Positions 36,817-48,056 of a DNA stretch of 64,000 nt are shown in pieces. The notes beneath the pieces were generated by a model. It saw nothing but the letters and a program-made list of their open reading frames with translations, was not told the origin of the DNA and searched no databases. This stretch comes from Rhodopseudomonas faecalis (lineage in GTDB: Bacteria > Pseudomonadota > Alphaproteobacteria > Rhizobiales > Xanthobacteraceae): NCBI RefSeq assembly GCF_003217325.1, contig NZ_QJTI01000021.1:1-64000 (forward strand). The letters run 5' to 3'. Numbering within the stretch: position 1 is the stretch's first letter; each line of letters starts with the position of its first letter. Position numbers and translations under genes: made by a program.

Positions 36817-37563
36817 ATGCATGCCAGCGCTGACCCCGCAGCTCTCGATCGCGGACCACGGGCCATCCGGCCCGGGGCGGAGCGGACGTGCGCGGTCACG
36901 CGGCAAGTGCGGCCGGTTGAAGAACTGATTCGGTTCGTACTGGCGCCCACCGGCGAGGTGGTGCCAGACCTGAAGCGGAAGCTGCCCGGGCGCGGGCTGT
37001 GGCTGTCGGCGTCGCGCTCCGCGGTCGAAACAGCGGCGCGCCGCCGTGTTTTCGCCAAAGGTTTCAAGTGTAACGTCCAGGTTCCGCCCGATCTGGCCGA
37101 CCAAATCGACGCGCTGTTGCGGCGGTCATTGGTCGATGCGCTGGCGATGGCGGGCAAGGCCGGTCAGGTGGTGGCCGGCTTCACCAAGGTCGAGTCGGCA
37201 CTGGCCGCGGGCCAGGCGGTGGCGCTGATCCATGCCGCCGATGGCGCCCCCGATGGCATCCGCAAGCTCAATGCACTCGCCCGGAGCGGTGACGGTGCTG
37301 CGAGCTGTTCGCGTGCTCTGCCGGTCGTGAGATTTCTCTCTTCGACTGATTTGGATTTGGCACTCGGGCGGACAAATGTGATACATGCTGCGCTTCTCGA
37401 AGGCGCGGCTGGCAAAACCTTCCTGTCGCGCAGTCAGCTATTGATGCAATACCGGCTGGCGGACGACAGCACCGCGGATAGCAATTCCACGGCGAATGAA
37501 CCCCACGTCGAGGACGGTGTGGCAACGCACCGCGTAACGAGATTAGGACCGCTGAATGGTTGA
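36817..37563 (+). CDS. YlxR-family RNA-binding protein (DUF448, with L7Ae-like part)
   Basis: 248 aa. The N-terminal YlxR/DUF448 domain is recognised by [19 protein letters not shown] and [11 protein letters not shown]. The middle (about 95-185) looks like an L7Ae/ribosomal-L30e-type RNA-binding domain ([19 protein letters not shown]). The first is normally RCIVTG, and here the pattern CAVTRQ keeps the Cys. Function unknown; always placed between nusA and infB. Its stop overlaps the infB start by 8 bases. Confidence 0.88.
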   Translation: MHASADPAALDRGPRAIRPGAERTCAVTRQVRPVEELIRFVLAPTGEVVPDLKRKLPGRGLWLSASRSAVETAARRRVFAKGFKCNVQVPPDLADQIDALLRRSLVDALAMAGKAGQVVAGFTKVESALAAGQAVALIHAADGAPDGIRKLNALARSGDGAASCSRALPVVRFLSSTDLDLALGRTNVIHAALLEGAAGKTFLSRSQLLMQYRLADDSTADSNSTANEPHVEDGVATHRVTRLGPLNG

Positions 37564-40219
37564 TACGAAGAATCCTGGCGACAAGACTTTGAGCGTCAGC
37601 CCGAGCAAGACCTTGACGCTGAAGCCGCGCGTCGAGCAGGGCACGGTGCGCCAGAGTTTCAGCCACGGCCGTAGCAAGCAGGTGGTGGTCGAAAAACGTG
37701 GCAAGCGTCGTGTCGGCGGCGAAGGTCCGGCCGAGACGCCCGCCGCGCATGAGCCGGTGGTGGCCAAGCCCACTCCGCCGCCCAGCAACAATCGCCCGCA
37801 GCGTTCGGGATCGTCGCCGCGCTCCGGCTCGGGTGTGGTGCTGCGCACCCTGACCGAGGACGAGCGCACCGCGCGCGCCACCGCGCTGGCCGATGCCCGC
37901 GTCCGCGAGGAAGAGGAGCGCCGCGCCGCTGAGGTCGAGGCTGCTCGCCGCAAGATCGAAGAAGCCAAGGCGCAGGTTGAGCGTGAGGCCGCTGAAGCTC
38001 GCCGTAAGGCTGAGGAAGAGCGCCATCGCCACGAGGAAGAAGCCAAGCGCAAGGCCGAACAGGAAGCCAAGCGTCGCTTCGGTGAAGACGAGGCCAAGAA
38101 GCCAGCCACCGCTGCCCCGGGCAAGCCGGTGTCGTCGGCGTCGGCCCCGGCCGCCAAGAGCACGACCCCGGCGTCCCGTCCGGCGGGCGGCGCTCCGGTG
38201 CGCCCCGCTGGGGCCCGTCCCGCAGAAGCTGCCGATGAAGAAGAGGCGCCGCGCCAGGTGCGCCGCGGTCCGGGCGGACGTCCGGCCACGCCGCCGAAGC
38301 CGCAGGTGACCAAGCCCGGTGCATCGAAGCAGCGCGGTCGCCTGACCGTTGTGACCGCTCTCACCGCCGATGACGTGCGCGAGCGGTCGATCGCCTCGTT
38401 CCGCCGCCGTACCCAGCGGCTGAAGGGCGGCGCATCGCACGAACCGAAAGAAAAACTGGTGCGCGAAGTTATCGTTCCCGAAGCCATTACCATCCAGGAA
38501 CTCGCCAACCGCATGTCGGAACGTGCGGTCGACGTGATCCGGATGCTGATGAAGCAGGGCGCGATGCATAAGATCACCGACGTGATCGATGCCGACACCG
38601 CGCAGCTGATCGCCGAAGAACTGGGCCACACCGTCAAGCGCGTCGCCGATTCCGACGTGGAAGAAGGTCTGTTCGACGTCGTCGACGATTCCACCGACAC
38701 CGAGCCGCGTTCGCCGGTGGTGACCGTGATGGGCCACGTCGACCACGGCAAGACCTCGCTGCTCGACGCGCTGCGCCACGCCAATGTGGTGTCCGGCGAA
38801 GCCGGCGGCATCACCCAGCATATCGGCGCCTATCAGGTGACCGCGCCGGAAACCGGCACCAAGATCACCTTCATCGACACCCCCGGCCACGCCGCGTTCA
38901 CCGCGATGCGTGCCCGCGGCGCCAAGGTCACCGACATCGTGGTGCTGGTGGTCGCGGCGGATGACGGCGTGATGCCGCAGACCGTCGAAGCGATCAATCA
39001 CGCCCGCGCCGCCGGTGTGCCGATCATCGTGGCGATCAATAAGATCGATAAGCCGGAAGCCAAGCCGGAGCGCGTGCGCACCGAGCTGCTGCAGTACAAT
39101 GTTCAGGTCGAAGCGATGGGCGGCGACGTGGTCGACGTCGAAGTGTCGGCCAAGAACAGGGTCAATCTCGACAAGCTGCTCGAGATGATCGCGCTGCAGG
39201 CGGAAATCCTCGATCTCAAGACCAATGCCACCCGTCCGGCCGAAGGTACCGTGATCGAAGCCAAGCTCGATCGCGGCCGTGGTCCGGTGGCGACCGTGCT
39301 GGTTCAGCGCGGCACGCTGCGGGTTGGCGACATCATCGTGGCCGGCGCCGAAATGGGCCGCGTGCGCGCGCTGATCTCCGATCAGGGCGACACCGTGGAA
39401 GAAGCCGGTCCGTCGGTTCCGGTCGAGGTGCTCGGCTTCAACGGCCCGCCGGAAGCCGGCGATCGGCTCGCGGTGGTCGAGAACGAAGCCCGTGCCCGTC
39501 AGGTCACCAGCTATCGTGCGCATAAGAAGCGCGAGAAGGCGGCGCAGGTCACCGGCATGCGCGGCTCGCTCGAGCAGATGATGAGCCAGCTCAAGACCGC
39601 GGGCCGCAAGGAATTCCCGCTGATCATCAAGGCCGACGTGCAGGGCTCGCTGGAAGCGATCCTCGGCTCGCTGGAAAAGCTCGGCACCGACGAGGTCACC
39701 GCGCGCATCCTGCATGCCGGCGTCGGTGGCATCAGCGAGAGCGACGTCACGCTGGCGGAAGGCTTCAATGCGGCGATCATCGGCTTCTCGGTGCGCGCCA
39801 ACAAGGAAGCGGCCGCCGCAGCCAAGCGCAACGGCATCGAAATTCGCTACTACAACATCATCTACGACCTGGTGGATGACGTGAAGAAGGCGATGAGCGG
39901 CCTGCTGGCGCCGACGCTGCGCGAAACCATGCTCGGCAACGCGCAGATCCTGGAGATCTTCAACATCTCCAAGGTCGGCAAGGTGGCCGGTTGCCGCGTC
40001 ACCGATGGCACCGTGGAACGCGGCGCCAACGTTCGGTTGATCCGCGACAACGTCGTGGTGCACGAAGGCAAGCTCTCGACCTTGAAGCGTTTCAAGGACG
40101 AGGTGAAGGAAGTGCAGTCCGGTCAGGAATGCGGCATGGCGTTTGAGAGCTATAGCGACATGCGGGCCGGCGACGTGATCGAGTGCTATCGCGTGGAGAC
40201 GATCCAGCGCTCGCTGTAA
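37556..40219 (+). CDS. infB: Translation initiation factor IF-2
   Basis: GTPase that brings fMet-tRNA to the 30S subunit. The first about 300 residues are low complexity and charged (Lys/Arg/Glu/Ala-rich, including a coiled-coil-like [20 protein letters not shown] stretch). The GTPase domain has [14 protein letters not shown] (about 392), DTPGHAAF and NKIDKP. C-terminal domains II-IV follow. 887 aa. ATG at 37556 overlaps the upstream gene. Full length with all G-motifs intact. Confidence 0.97.
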   Translation: MVDTKNPGDKTLSVSPSKTLTLKPRVEQGTVRQSFSHGRSKQVVVEKRGKRRVGGEGPAETPAAHEPVVAKPTPPPSNNRPQRSGSSPRSGSGVVLRTLTEDERTARATALADARVREEEERRAAEVEAARRKIEEAKAQVEREAAEARRKAEEERHRHEEEAKRKAEQEAKRRFGEDEAKKPATAAPGKPVSSASAPAAKSTTPASRPAGGAPVRPAGARPAEAADEEEAPRQVRRGPGGRPATPPKPQVTKPGASKQRGRLTVVTALTADDVRERSIASFRRRTQRLKGGASHEPKEKLVREVIVPEAITIQELANRMSERAVDVIRMLMKQGAMHKITDVIDADTAQLIAEELGHTVKRVADSDVEEGLFDVVDDSTDTEPRSPVVTVMGHVDHGKTSLLDALRHANVVSGEAGGITQHIGAYQVTAPETGTKITFIDTPGHAAFTAMRARGAKVTDIVVLVVAADDGVMPQTVEAINHARAAGVPIIVAINKIDKPEAKPERVRTELLQYNVQVEAMGGDVVDVEVSAKNRVNLDKLLEMIALQAEILDLKTNATRPAEGTVIEAKLDRGRGPVATVLVQRGTLRVGDIIVAGAEMGRVRALISDQGDTVEEAGPSVPVEVLGFNGPPEAGDRLAVVENEARARQVTSYRAHKKREKAAQVTGMRGSLEQMMSQLKTAGRKEFPLIIKADVQGSLEAILGSLEKLGTDEVTARILHAGVGGISESDVTLAEGFNAAIIGFSVRANKEAAAAAKRNGIEIRYYNIIYDLVDDVKKAMSGLLAPTLRETMLGNAQILEIFNISKVGKVAGCRVTDGTVERGANVRLIRDNVVVHEGKLSTLKRFKDEVKEVQSGQECGMAFESYSDMRAGDVIECYRVETIQRSL

Positions 40220-40259
40220 GTCCAATTCTTGCAGCCGAGCAAAGATCGACGCAGACGAA

Positions 40260-40282
40260 GTGGCCGGACATGGTCCGGCCAC
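40260..40282. other. Hairpin between infB and rbfA
   Basis: Perfect 10-bp inverted repeat GTGGCCGGAC-ATG-GTCCGGCCAC, 40 bases after infB. There is no T-run; it may slow 3' decay or mark a processing point inside the operon. Confidence 0.45.
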
Positions 40283-40387
40283 TGGCGTGCTGTTCGTTGA
40301 TACCAAAGACGTGAACCCTGCAACGTGCCGGTCCCGGCCGCGCGCCATGCGCGCTGCGGCCTCGGCGCATCAAGAGGCTTTGAGACG

Positions 40388-40804
40388 ATGACACGTCATC
40401 ACCGCAGCAACACCGGACCGGACGCCTCGCAGCGGCAATTGCGGGTGGGCGAGAGCGTGCGCCACGCGATCGCTGAAATCCTGGCCCAGGGCGGCGTCCA
40501 TGATCCGGTCTTGGAAGGCCATTTGATCACGGTGCCCGAAGTGCGGATGTCGCCGGACCTGAAGCTGGCGACCATCTATGTGATGCCGCTCGGCGGCCGC
40601 GACACCGAGATCGTGCTCAAGGCTCTGGAGCATCACAAGAAATTCCTGCGCGGCGAGATCTCGCACCGCGTCAATCTGAAATACGCGCCAGACATCCGCT
40701 TCCGGCTCGACGAGCGATTCGACGAGGCCGAGCGCATCGACAAGCTGCTGCGGACCCCCGCGGTGCAACGAGACCTCAAGCAGAATTCGGACGACGAAGA
40801 ATGA
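40388..40804 (+). CDS. rbfA: Ribosome-binding factor A
   Basis: Late 30S assembly factor with a KH-like fold: [32 protein letters not shown] and [22 protein letters not shown] are the conserved segments. 138 aa from ATG 40388. The longer frame from 40325 lacks conservation. Its TGA overlaps the truB ATG (ATGA). Confidence 0.95.
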   Translation: MTRHHRSNTGPDASQRQLRVGESVRHAIAEILAQGGVHDPVLEGHLITVPEVRMSPDLKLATIYVMPLGGRDTEIVLKALEHHKKFLRGEISHRVNLKYAPDIRFRLDERFDEAERIDKLLRTPAVQRDLKQNSDDEE

Positions 40805-41907
40805 CCATCAGCCTTGCCGCCAGCGCCATCGAGGCGCCCCACGACATGCCGCCCGCCGCCGAATGCAATCCTGCTGATGAGCCGCGCGCGCCGCGCGACA
40901 ACAATGATCCGCGCAACAAGCAGGGCAAGGGCCGCCGCAATGACCAGCCGCGCCGCGACAAGCGCGACGTCCATGGCTGGGTGGTGCTCGACAAGCCGAT
41001 CGGCATGACCTCGACCCACGCGGTCGCGGTGGTGAAGCGGCTGTTCTCGGCCAAGCGCGCCGGCCATGCCGGCACCCTCGATCCGCTTGCGACCGGCGGC
41101 CTGCCGATCGCGATGGGCGAGGCCACCAAAACCGTGCCGTTCGTGATGGACGGCCGCAAGCGCTATCGGTTCACCGTTGCCTGGGGCGAGGAGCGCGACA
41201 CCGACGATACCGAGGGCCGCGTCACCGCGACCAGCGACCAGCGCCCGACCGCCGAGGCGATCATGGCGCTGCTGCCGCGCTTCACCGGCGTGATCGAACA
41301 GCTGCCGCCGCAATATTCGGCGATCAAGATCAATGGCGAGCGCGCCTATGACCTCGCGCGCGACGGCGAGGTGGTGGCGCTGACCCCGCGTCCGGTCGAG
41401 ATCCACGAGCTGGTGCTGGTCGAGCACGGCGACAACGGCCTGTCGACCTTCGAAGCCGAGTGCGGCAAGGGCACCTATGTCCGCGCGCTGGCCCGCGATT
41501 TCGGCCGGCTGCTCGGCTGCTACGGCCATATTTGCGCGCTGCGCCGCACCCTGGTTGGCCCGTTCGACGAGGCGGACATGATTCCGCTGGCAGAACTGGA
41601 GGCTTTGTGTAATAGAGCGGCGTCTGGCGAGGGCAACCTCGCCGACGCGCTTTTGCCCGTTGAGACCGCGCTGGACGACATCCCGGCACTGGCCGTCACA
41701 CGGGCTGATGCGGCAAGGCTCCATCGGGGCCAGGCCGTTGTGTTGCGCGGACGGGATGCGCCCATCTGTAGCGGTACGGTGTATGTCACAGTGGCAGGCC
41801 GACTTCTGGCTCTCGCCGAAGTTGGCAATGGCGAACTGATCCCCAAGCGTGTGTTCAATCTGACCGGGCTGACCGCCAGTCCGGTACGCAAGGAAGAAGG
41901 TTACTGA
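40801..41907 (+). CDS. truB: tRNA pseudouridine-55 synthase
   Basis: Makes pseudouridine 55 in the T-loop of tRNAs. Catalytic Asp 94 lies in [23 protein letters not shown] and [15 protein letters not shown] are family motifs. 368 aa with an extra Arg/Asn-rich N-terminus of about 55 residues. ATG 40801 overlaps the rbfA stop. Followed 2 bases later by rpsO. Confidence 0.96.
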   Translation: MTISLAASAIEAPHDMPPAAECNPADEPRAPRDNNDPRNKQGKGRRNDQPRRDKRDVHGWVVLDKPIGMTSTHAVAVVKRLFSAKRAGHAGTLDPLATGGLPIAMGEATKTVPFVMDGRKRYRFTVAWGEERDTDDTEGRVTATSDQRPTAEAIMALLPRFTGVIEQLPPQYSAIKINGERAYDLARDGEVVALTPRPVEIHELVLVEHGDNGLSTFEAECGKGTYVRALARDFGRLLGCYGHICALRRTLVGPFDEADMIPLAELEALCNRAASGEGNLADALLPVETALDDIPALAVTRADAARLHRGQAVVLRGRDAPICSGTVYVTVAGRLLALAEVGNGELIPKRVFNLTGLTASPVRKEEGY

Positions 41908-41909
41908 CG

Positions 41910-42179
41910 ATGTCGATTACCGCCGAACGTAAAGCGGAAGTCATCAAGAACAACGCCCTCAAGGCCGGTGACACTGGTTCGCCGGAGGTTCAGGTCGCGA
42001 TCCTGTCGGAACGCATCGCCAACCTCACCACCCACTTCAAGACCCACGGCAAGGACAATCACTCCCGCCGCGGCCTGCTGAAGCTGGTGTCGACCCGGCG
42101 TTCGCTGCTGGACTACATCAAGAAGAAGGACGAGGCGCGCTACAAGGCGCTGCTCGAAAAGCACAACATTCGTCGCTAA
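41910..42179 (+). CDS. rpsO: 30S ribosomal protein S15
   Basis: 89 aa, the usual length. [28 protein letters not shown] and [14 protein letters not shown] are signature segments. S15 nucleates the 30S central domain. It begins 2 bases after truB and ends in an intrinsic terminator, so some pnp message must arise downstream or by read-through, as in enteric rpsO-pnp. Confidence 0.98.
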   Translation: MSITAERKAEVIKNNALKAGDTGSPEVQVAILSERIANLTTHFKTHGKDNHSRRGLLKLVSTRRSLLDYIKKKDEARYKALLEKHNIRR

Positions 42180-42186
42180 GCATAAT

Positions 42187-42211
42187 GCGCGCGCGTTGAG
42201 CGCGCGCTTTT
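42187..42211 (+). terminator. Intrinsic terminator after rpsO
   Basis: Stem GCGCGCGC (42187-42194)/GCGCGCGC (42200-42207) with a five-base loop, followed by TTTT. Begins 8 bases after the rpsO stop. Confidence 0.8.
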
Positions 42212-42404
42212 GCGTATGGCCCGGGGGCTCGCCTCTCGGGATGTCCCGGGGACCATACGTCGATCGCCACCAGGCTATCCAGCCTCGGCGATGCCCAGCA
42301 GCACTCCGGCGGCTGGGCGATGGCGGGCGAGGTGTCCGCCGCGCGGGTTAAGCCATGGAAGGCTGGCCCGCAGCCATCGGGAGGATGAACGCCATCCGAC
42401 TCAT
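42212..42404. other. Gap between rpsO terminator and pnp leader stem
   Basis: No coding gene seen. Several GC-rich local inverted repeats are present, for example around CCCGGGG...CCCGGGG (42221-42256). A promoter for an independent pnp transcript is expected here but no clear -35/-10 pair stands out. Confidence 0.4.
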
Positions 42405-42483
42405 GAAGACCATGGCAGGATCGCGGGACGCTGACGCCGCTAGCGCGGTGTGGCAGCGTCCCGCCATCTTGCGCATGGTTTTC
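42405..42483 (+). promoter_or_regulatory. Very long stem-loop in the pnp leader (RNase III/PNPase autoregulation candidate)
   Basis: Pairs, from the base upward: GAAGA/TTTTC, CCATG/CATGG, GCAGGAT/ATCTTGC, one C-C mismatch, GCGGGACGCTG/CAGCGTCCCGC, a GG bulge, ACGCCGC/GCGGTGT, and a TAGC loop. That is 35 base pairs (three G-U) with one mismatch and two bulges, ending 49 bases before the pnp start. In E. coli a similar double-stranded leader is cut by RNase III and then used by PNPase to trigger decay of its own mRNA. Confidence 0.75.
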
Positions 42484-42532
42484 TGGGTTTGGGCGTTCGT
42501 GCCTTTCGTGCAATCCATGAAAGAGATACGCA

Positions 42533-44698
42533 ATGTTCAACGTTCATTCCGTCGAGATCGATTGGGGCGGGCGTCCGCTCAAGCTTGAGACCGGCAAGAT
42601 CGCCCGGCAGGCTGACGGCGCCGTCGTCGCCACCTATGGCGAGACCGTGGTGCTCGCCACCGTCGTGGCCGCCAAGGACGCCCGTGACGGCGTCGACTTC
42701 CTGCCGCTGACCGTCGACTATCAGGAAAAGGCCTATGCGGCCGGCCGCATCCCGGGCGGTTACTTCAAGCGTGAAGGCCGTCCGAGCGAGAAGGAGACCC
42801 TGGTCTCCCGTCTGATCGACCGTCCGATCCGTCCGCTGTTCGCCGATGGCTGGCGCAACGAGACCCAGGTGATCGTGACCGTGCTGTCGCACGACATGGA
42901 AAACGATCCCGACGTGCTGGCGATGGTCGCCGCTTCGGCTGCGCTGACCCTGTCCGGCGCCCCGTTCAAGGGCCCGATCGGCGCCGCCCGTGTCGGCTTC
43001 ATCAACGACGAATACGTGCTCAACCCGGTGCTCGACGAGATGGCCGAGACCCAGCTTGAGCTGGTGGTCGCCGGCACCTCGGACGCCGTGCTGATGGTGG
43101 AATCGGAAGCCAAGGAGCTGTCCGAAGAAATCATGCTCGGCGCCGTGATGTTCGGTCATCGCCACTTCCAGCCGGTGATCAACGCGATCATCGAGCTTGC
43201 CGAGAAGGCCGCCAAGGAGCCGCGCGAAGTCGCCGCGACCGACAACAGCGCCCTGGAAAAGGAAATGCTCGGCCTGGTCGAGCAGGAGCTGCGCGCCGCT
43301 TACGCCATCCCGGTGAAGCAGGAGCGTTATGCCGCGGTCGGCGCCGTCAAGGACAAGGTGATGGCGCACTACTTCCCGGAAGGGCAGGAGCCGCAATACG
43401 ACAAGATCCGCGTCGCCGACGTCTTCAAGGAACTTGAAGCCAAGATCGTGCGCTGGAACATCCTCGACACCGGCAAGCGCATCGACGGCCGCGACGTCAA
43501 GACCGTGCGCAACATTCTGGCCGAGGTCGGCGTGCTGCCGCGCGCCCACGGTTCGGCGCTGTTCACCCGCGGTGAAACCCAGGCGATGGTCGTGACCACG
43601 CTCGGCACCGGCGAAGACGAGCAGTATGTCGACTCGCTGTCGGGAACGTACAAAGAGACGTTCATGCTGCACTACAACTTCCCGCCCTACTCGGTGGGTG
43701 AGACCGGCCGGCTCGGCGGCACCAAGCGCCGCGAAATCGGCCATGGCAAGCTGGCCTGGCGTGCGATCCATCCGGTGCTGCCGCCGCATCATGAGTTCCC
43801 GTACACGCTGCGCGTGGTCTCCGAGATCACCGAGTCGAACGGCTCGTCCTCGATGGCTTCGGTGTGCGGCGCCTCGCTGGCGCTGATGGACGCGGGCGTG
43901 CCGCTGAAGCGTCCGACCGCCGGCATCGCCATGGGTCTGATCCTGGAAGGCGAGCGCTACGCGGTGCTGAGCGACATTCTCGGCGACGAGGATCACCTCG
44001 GCGACATGGACTTCAAGGTGGCCGGTACTGAGCAGGGCATCACCTCGCTGCAGATGGACATCAAGATCGCCGGCATCACCGAAGAGATCATGAAGGTGGC
44101 GCTCGGCCAGGCCAAGGATGGCCGTATCCACATCCTCGGCGAAATGTCCAAGGCGCTCACCAACGCCCGCGCTGAGCTCGGCGAATACGCGCCGCGCATC
44201 GAGACCTTCAAGATCGCCACCGACAAGATCCGCGAAGTGATCGGCACCGGCGGCAAGGTGATCCGCGAGATCGTCGAAAAGACCGGCGCCAAGATCAACA
44301 TCGAGGACGACGGCACCGTGAAGGTCGCCTCCAGCGACGGCGAGTCGATCAAGGCCGCCATCAAGTGGATCAAGTCGATCGCTTCCGATCCGGAAATCGG
44401 CCAGATCTACGAAGGCACCGTGGTCAAGGTGATGGAGTTCGGCGCGTTCGTGAACTTCTTCGGCGCCAAGGATGGTCTGGTGCATATCAGCCAGCTCGCC
44501 GCCGGCCGCGTGCAGAAGACCTCGGACGTCGTCAAGGAAGGCGACAAGGTCAAGGTCAAGCTGCTCGGCTTCGACGATCGCGGCAAGACCCGGCTGTCGA
44601 TGAAGGTGGTCGATCAGGCCACCGGCGAAGACATCGAGGCCAAGCTGAAGGCGGAAGCCGAGAAGGCCAAGGCCGAAGGCGCCCCCGCGGCCGAGTAA
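42533..44698 (+). CDS. pnp: Polyribonucleotide nucleotidyltransferase
   Basis: 3'-5' phosphorolytic exoribonuclease of RNA decay. Two RNase PH domains (about 10-145 and 320-540, joined by a helical domain), then KH ([20 protein letters not shown]) and S1 ([19 protein letters not shown]). FFSTAILLV-type catalytic residues are represented by [15 protein letters not shown]. 721 aa, full length. The preceding long hairpin suggests autoregulation. A strong terminator follows. Confidence 0.97.
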   Translation: MFNVHSVEIDWGGRPLKLETGKIARQADGAVVATYGETVVLATVVAAKDARDGVDFLPLTVDYQEKAYAAGRIPGGYFKREGRPSEKETLVSRLIDRPIRPLFADGWRNETQVIVTVLSHDMENDPDVLAMVAASAALTLSGAPFKGPIGAARVGFINDEYVLNPVLDEMAETQLELVVAGTSDAVLMVESEAKELSEEIMLGAVMFGHRHFQPVINAIIELAEKAAKEPREVAATDNSALEKEMLGLVEQELRAAYAIPVKQERYAAVGAVKDKVMAHYFPEGQEPQYDKIRVADVFKELEAKIVRWNILDTGKRIDGRDVKTVRNILAEVGVLPRAHGSALFTRGETQAMVVTTLGTGEDEQYVDSLSGTYKETFMLHYNFPPYSVGETGRLGGTKRREIGHGKLAWRAIHPVLPPHHEFPYTLRVVSEITESNGSSSMASVCGASLALMDAGVPLKRPTAGIAMGLILEGERYAVLSDILGDEDHLGDMDFKVAGTEQGITSLQMDIKIAGITEEIMKVALGQAKDGRIHILGEMSKALTNARAELGEYAPRIETFKIATDKIREVIGTGGKVIREIVEKTGAKINIEDDGTVKVASSDGESIKAAIKWIKSIASDPEIGQIYEGTVVKVMEFGAFVNFFGAKDGLVHISQLAAGRVQKTSDVVKEGDKVKVKLLGFDDRGKTRLSMKVVDQATGEDIEAKLKAEAEKAKAEGAPAAE

Positions 44699-44727
44699 AT
44701 TATCGCGTCCCTGACGCGCGTGATCAA

Positions 44728-44753
44728 AGGGCGGCCGCAGGGCCGCCCTTTTT
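44728..44753 (+). terminator. Intrinsic terminator after pnp
   Basis: GGGCGGCC (44729-44736)/GGCCGCCC (44741-44748) with a four-base loop and TTTTT, 30 bases after the pnp stop. It ends the rimP-to-pnp block. Confidence 0.9.
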
Positions 44754-44872
44754 GTTGCGTGGTGACTTGTTGCGCGGTGACCGTTTTCCGAGGCACGGAA
44801 CCGGGCCGTGAAACACCGACAACGCGACGCGGGGGATGGGCGAACCGCGATCGACAGGTTAGATGTGAGGGC

Positions 44873-45370
44873 ATGACCGACGTTCACCCGACCTTTCCTG
44901 CGCCGGATCACGATCACGCCCGCTGTGCCGCCGAGGCCTTGCTGCGCGCCGAGCAGACCTGCCTGCGCCGCGGCCAGAATTTTACGCCGATCCGCCGCCA
45001 GGTGCTGCAAGCGCTGCTCGGCAGCCATCGCCCGCTCGGCGCCTATGAGATCATCGAACAATTGGCCGCGCAGATCGCGCGGCCGGCGCCGATCACCGTG
45101 TATCGCGCGCTGGAATTTCTGATGCAGAATGGGCTGGTACATCGCATCGAAAGCCGCAACGCGTTCCTGGCCTGCGCGCATCGCCATGACGAATGCGGCA
45201 ATGTCGCGTTTTTGATCTGCGAGCGCTGCGGATCAGTCGGGGAGTTGGTGATCGGCACGCTGGCCGCCAATCTCAAGGAGTCGGCCCGGCTCGCCGGCTT
45301 TGCCGCCACCATGACGGTGATCGAGATCACCGGCATCTGTTCCAACTGCCAAACTCAAGCTCAAACTTAG
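44873..45370 (+). CDS. zur: Fur-family regulator, Zur-like
   Basis: 165 aa. Winged helix TPIRRQVLQALLGSHRPLGAYEII, then metal-binding half with CAHRHDECG, and two Cys pairs CERCG and CSNCQ that would hold a structural Zn. These pairs and the N-terminal His-rich DHDHARC stretch fit the zinc-uptake regulator Zur rather than Fur/Mur at 25705. ATG 44873 is preferred over the long upstream frame (44720), which crosses the pnp terminator. No znuABC genes are adjacent, so its targets lie elsewhere. Confidence 0.8.
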   Translation: MTDVHPTFPAPDHDHARCAAEALLRAEQTCLRRGQNFTPIRRQVLQALLGSHRPLGAYEIIEQLAAQIARPAPITVYRALEFLMQNGLVHRIESRNAFLACAHRHDECGNVAFLICERCGSVGELVIGTLAANLKESARLAGFAATMTVIEITGICSNCQTQAQT

Positions 45371-45403
45371 CCCGCACCGACACCGCCCAACGCCGGAGGC
45401 GCG

Positions 45404-46357
45404 ATGAGTTCCGATTCACCGATCGCCTATTCGTCCGGCCGGCCGATGACGCTCAGCGCCATCGCCCTGATGCTGCTGTGCTGCCTGAGCTGGGGTTTTA
45501 ATCAGATCGCGGTCAAGCTGGTGCTGCCGGAGGTGCCGCCGCTGCTGCAGGCCACCATTCGCTCCTCGGGCGCGCTGGTGGTGATCATGCTGGTGGCCTT
45601 GAGCCGCCGCGTCGATCTGTTCAAGCGCGACGGCACGCTGAAAGCCGGGCTGTTGGCCGGGGTGCTGTTCGCTCTGGAATTCGTGCTGATCTATCGCGGC
45701 CTGTTGCTGACCACCGCCTCGCGCGCCGTGGTGTTTCTCTACACCGCGCCGTTCTTCGTGGCGCTCGGCTCCTACCGGCTGCTCGGCGAGCGGCTGCGGC
45801 CGCTGCAATGGGCCGGGCTCGGGCTCAGTTTCGCCGGTGTGGCCCTGGCGATCGGGGTGCCGCAGCCCGATGTCGATCGCTCGGTGCTGCTCGGCGATCT
45901 GATGCTGGTCGGCGGCGGCGCGCTATGGGCGGCCACCACCATGATCGTCAAAACCACCGCGCTCGGCCGCGCCCCGGCCGAAAAAGGGCTCGGCTATCAG
46001 GTCGCGGTGTCGATCCCGATCCTGGGCGCGGCGGCCTGGCTGACCGGCGAGACCGTTCCGGCGATGCCGGGCGCGCTGTCGCTGGCGCTATTGGCCTATC
46101 AGGCGGTCTGGGTGGTCGGGCTGACCTTCCTGCTGTGGTTCGCGCTGGTGAAGACCTATTCGGCGAGCACGCTGTCGTCGTTCACCTTCATCACCCCGCT
46201 GTTCGGGGTTGCCGCCGGCTATCTGGTGCTGAACGAGCCGCTCAGCCCGGCGTTCGGGGCGGCGGCGCTGTTGGTGATCGCCGGGCTCTATCTGGTCAAC
46301 AAGCCGCCGCGCCGGCAGCCGCGCCGCGGCCCGCCCGCGCCGGATCTGCCGGCGTGA
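45404..46357 (+). CDS. DMT-superfamily (EamA) transporter
   Basis: 317-aa inner-membrane protein with about ten hydrophobic helices arranged as two EamA repeats (LSWGFNQIAVKLVLPEVPPL near the start; LWFALVKTYSASTLSSFTF in the second). Polar Arg/Pro-rich tail. Substrate unknown; family members export amino acids or metabolites. ATG 45404, 33 bases after zur, so possibly in the same transcript, though a zinc role cannot be inferred from that alone. Confidence 0.87.
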   Translation: MSSDSPIAYSSGRPMTLSAIALMLLCCLSWGFNQIAVKLVLPEVPPLLQATIRSSGALVVIMLVALSRRVDLFKRDGTLKAGLLAGVLFALEFVLIYRGLLLTTASRAVVFLYTAPFFVALGSYRLLGERLRPLQWAGLGLSFAGVALAIGVPQPDVDRSVLLGDLMLVGGGALWAATTMIVKTTALGRAPAEKGLGYQVAVSIPILGAAAWLTGETVPAMPGALSLALLAYQAVWVVGLTFLLWFALVKTYSASTLSSFTFITPLFGVAAGYLVLNEPLSPAFGAAALLVIAGLYLVNKPPRRQPRRGPPAPDLPA

Positions 46358-46543
46358 TCCGAGAGGGGCATGGCCGTGATGGAACTCGCGGCAACTTTGC
46401 GCGTGATCACATTCGGGTTCCAGATCTGGCGCTATTTGTGAGGTTAGCCCATCTGCTTCGGCATGCCACCCTTGATCGGGCATCACTACGTGCGCCGATT
46501 GATCGATTGCTGACTGTCATCAAAACCTGATATTTGAGCGCCC

Positions 46544-47833
46544 ATGAACAAGCTCGAGAATCCGCTGCAGAACGATATCGCTGGCCCGGCGCCGCGGCAT
46601 CGCACCACCCAGGTCATGGTCGGCAACGTCGCCGTCGGCGGGGGGGCTCCGATCGTCGTGCAGTCGATGACCAACACCGACACCGCCGACGTACAAGGCA
46701 CCGTCGACCAGATCATTCGGCTGGCCAATACCGGCTCGGAACTGGTGCGCATCACGGTCGACCGCGAGGAAGCTGCCGCCGCCGTGCCGCATATCCGCGA
46801 CGGCCTGCGCAAGCGCGGTGTCACCGTGCCGCTGATCGGCGATTTCCATTACATCGGCCACAAGCTGCTGGCGGAATACCCGGCCTGTGCCGAGGCGCTC
46901 GACAAATACCGGATCAATCCGGGCAATGTCGGCTTCAAGGACAAGCGTGACAGCCAGTTCGCCGACATCGTCGAAATCGCCATCAAGAACAATAAGGCGG
47001 TGCGGATCGGCGCCAATTGGGGCTCGCTCGACCAGGAGCTTCTGACCAAGCTCATGGAAGAAAACGCCAATTCGGCGACGCCGCGCGATGCCCGCGCCGT
47101 GACCCGCGAGGCGATGGTGCAGTCGGCGCTGCTGTCGGCGGCGCGGGCCGAGGAAATCGGCCTGCCCAAGAACAAGATGGTGCTGTCGGCCAAGGTGTCC
47201 TCGGTGCAGGACCTGATCGCGGTCTATCAGGACCTCGCCTCCCGCTCCGATTACGCCATCCATCTCGGCCTGACCGAGGCCGGTATGGGCTCCAAGGGCA
47301 TCGTCGCGTCAGCGGCGGCGCTCGGCATCCTGCTGCAGCAGGGCATCGGCGACACCATCCGCATTTCGCTGACCCCGGAACCGGGCGGTGATCGCACCCT
47401 GGAAGTGCAGGTCGCTCAGGAACTGCTGCAGACCATGGGTTTTCGCACCTTCGTGCCGCTGGTGGCCGCCTGCCCCGGCTGCGGCCGCACCACCTCGACC
47501 ACCTTCCAGGAGCTGGCGCGCTCGATTCAGGATTTCATCCGGACCGAGATGCCGGAGTGGCGCAGCCGTTATCCGGGCGTCGAAAACCTGCACGTCGCGG
47601 TGATGGGCTGCATCGTCAACGGCCCCGGCGAGAGCAAGCACGCCAATATCGGCATCTCGCTGCCCGGCACCGGCGAAACCCCGGCGGCGCCGGTGTTCGT
47701 CGATGGCCAGAAGGTCAAGACGCTGCGCGGCCCGACCATTGCCACCGAATTCAAGGCGATGGTGATCGACTATATCGAAAAGCGTTACGGCCAGGGCGCC
47801 GGCTCTTCGGAAGCGGTGACCGCGGCGGAGTAA
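46544..47833 (+). CDS. ispG: 4-hydroxy-3-methylbut-2-enyl-diphosphate synthase (IspG/GcpE)
   Basis: 4Fe-4S enzyme of the MEP isoprenoid pathway. Starts with a TIM-barrel ([16 protein letters not shown]), and the cluster Cys residues are in [10 protein letters not shown] and [16 protein letters not shown]. 429 aa. The downstream isoprenoid gene is the polyprenyl synthase at 50527. Transcribed alone and closed by a terminator. A 186-base gap upstream presumably holds its promoter. Confidence 0.96.
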   Translation: MNKLENPLQNDIAGPAPRHRTTQVMVGNVAVGGGAPIVVQSMTNTDTADVQGTVDQIIRLANTGSELVRITVDREEAAAAVPHIRDGLRKRGVTVPLIGDFHYIGHKLLAEYPACAEALDKYRINPGNVGFKDKRDSQFADIVEIAIKNNKAVRIGANWGSLDQELLTKLMEENANSATPRDARAVTREAMVQSALLSAARAEEIGLPKNKMVLSAKVSSVQDLIAVYQDLASRSDYAIHLGLTEAGMGSKGIVASAAALGILLQQGIGDTIRISLTPEPGGDRTLEVQVAQELLQTMGFRTFVPLVAACPGCGRTTSTTFQELARSIQDFIRTEMPEWRSRYPGVENLHVAVMGCIVNGPGESKHANIGISLPGTGETPAAPVFVDGQKVKTLRGPTIATEFKAMVIDYIEKRYGQGAGSSEAVTAAE

Positions 47834-47854
47834 TCCTCCCCTCGGCGAGGTTAA

Positions 47855-47893
47855 GCGACGACGCCGAGGCGGTTTCGCTTCGGCGTCGTTTTG
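47855..47893 (+). terminator. Intrinsic terminator after ispG
   Basis: Stem ACGACGCCGA (47858-47867)/TCGGCGTCGT (47880-47889) followed by TTTG. Begins about 22 bases after the ispG stop. Confidence 0.8.
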
Positions 47894-48056
47894 CTATCCG
47901 GATCAAGCGGATCGGGTGCAGCTCCCTCAGACGCGACGCCTTTGCCAAGTGGCGCCCGCTTTGCTGAACCGCCGTGAGGTAACCGATTATTCACTGTGCC
48001 GCGCCGCCAGCCGGTGATTTCACCGTTTGGCAAGGTTCGAAATTCACCCTGGACGC

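Noticed and set aside
34250-36859. Open frame of 869 codons antisense to rimP and nusA
   Set aside because: Composition is that of a mirror frame and the sense strand encodes complete RimP and NusA.
37268-40348. Open frame of 1026 codons antisense to infB
   Set aside because: GC-rich genes leave antisense frames open; the product is His/Arg/Gly-rich with no family motif, while infB on the other strand has all IF-2 motifs.
42440-45187. Open frame of 915 codons antisense to pnp and zur
   Set aside because: It crosses the pnp terminator and two real genes on the other strand; no motif recognised.
46358-46543. Short coding frame between the DMT transporter and ispG
   Set aside because: No ribosome-binding site or protein-like composition; more probably the ispG promoter region.
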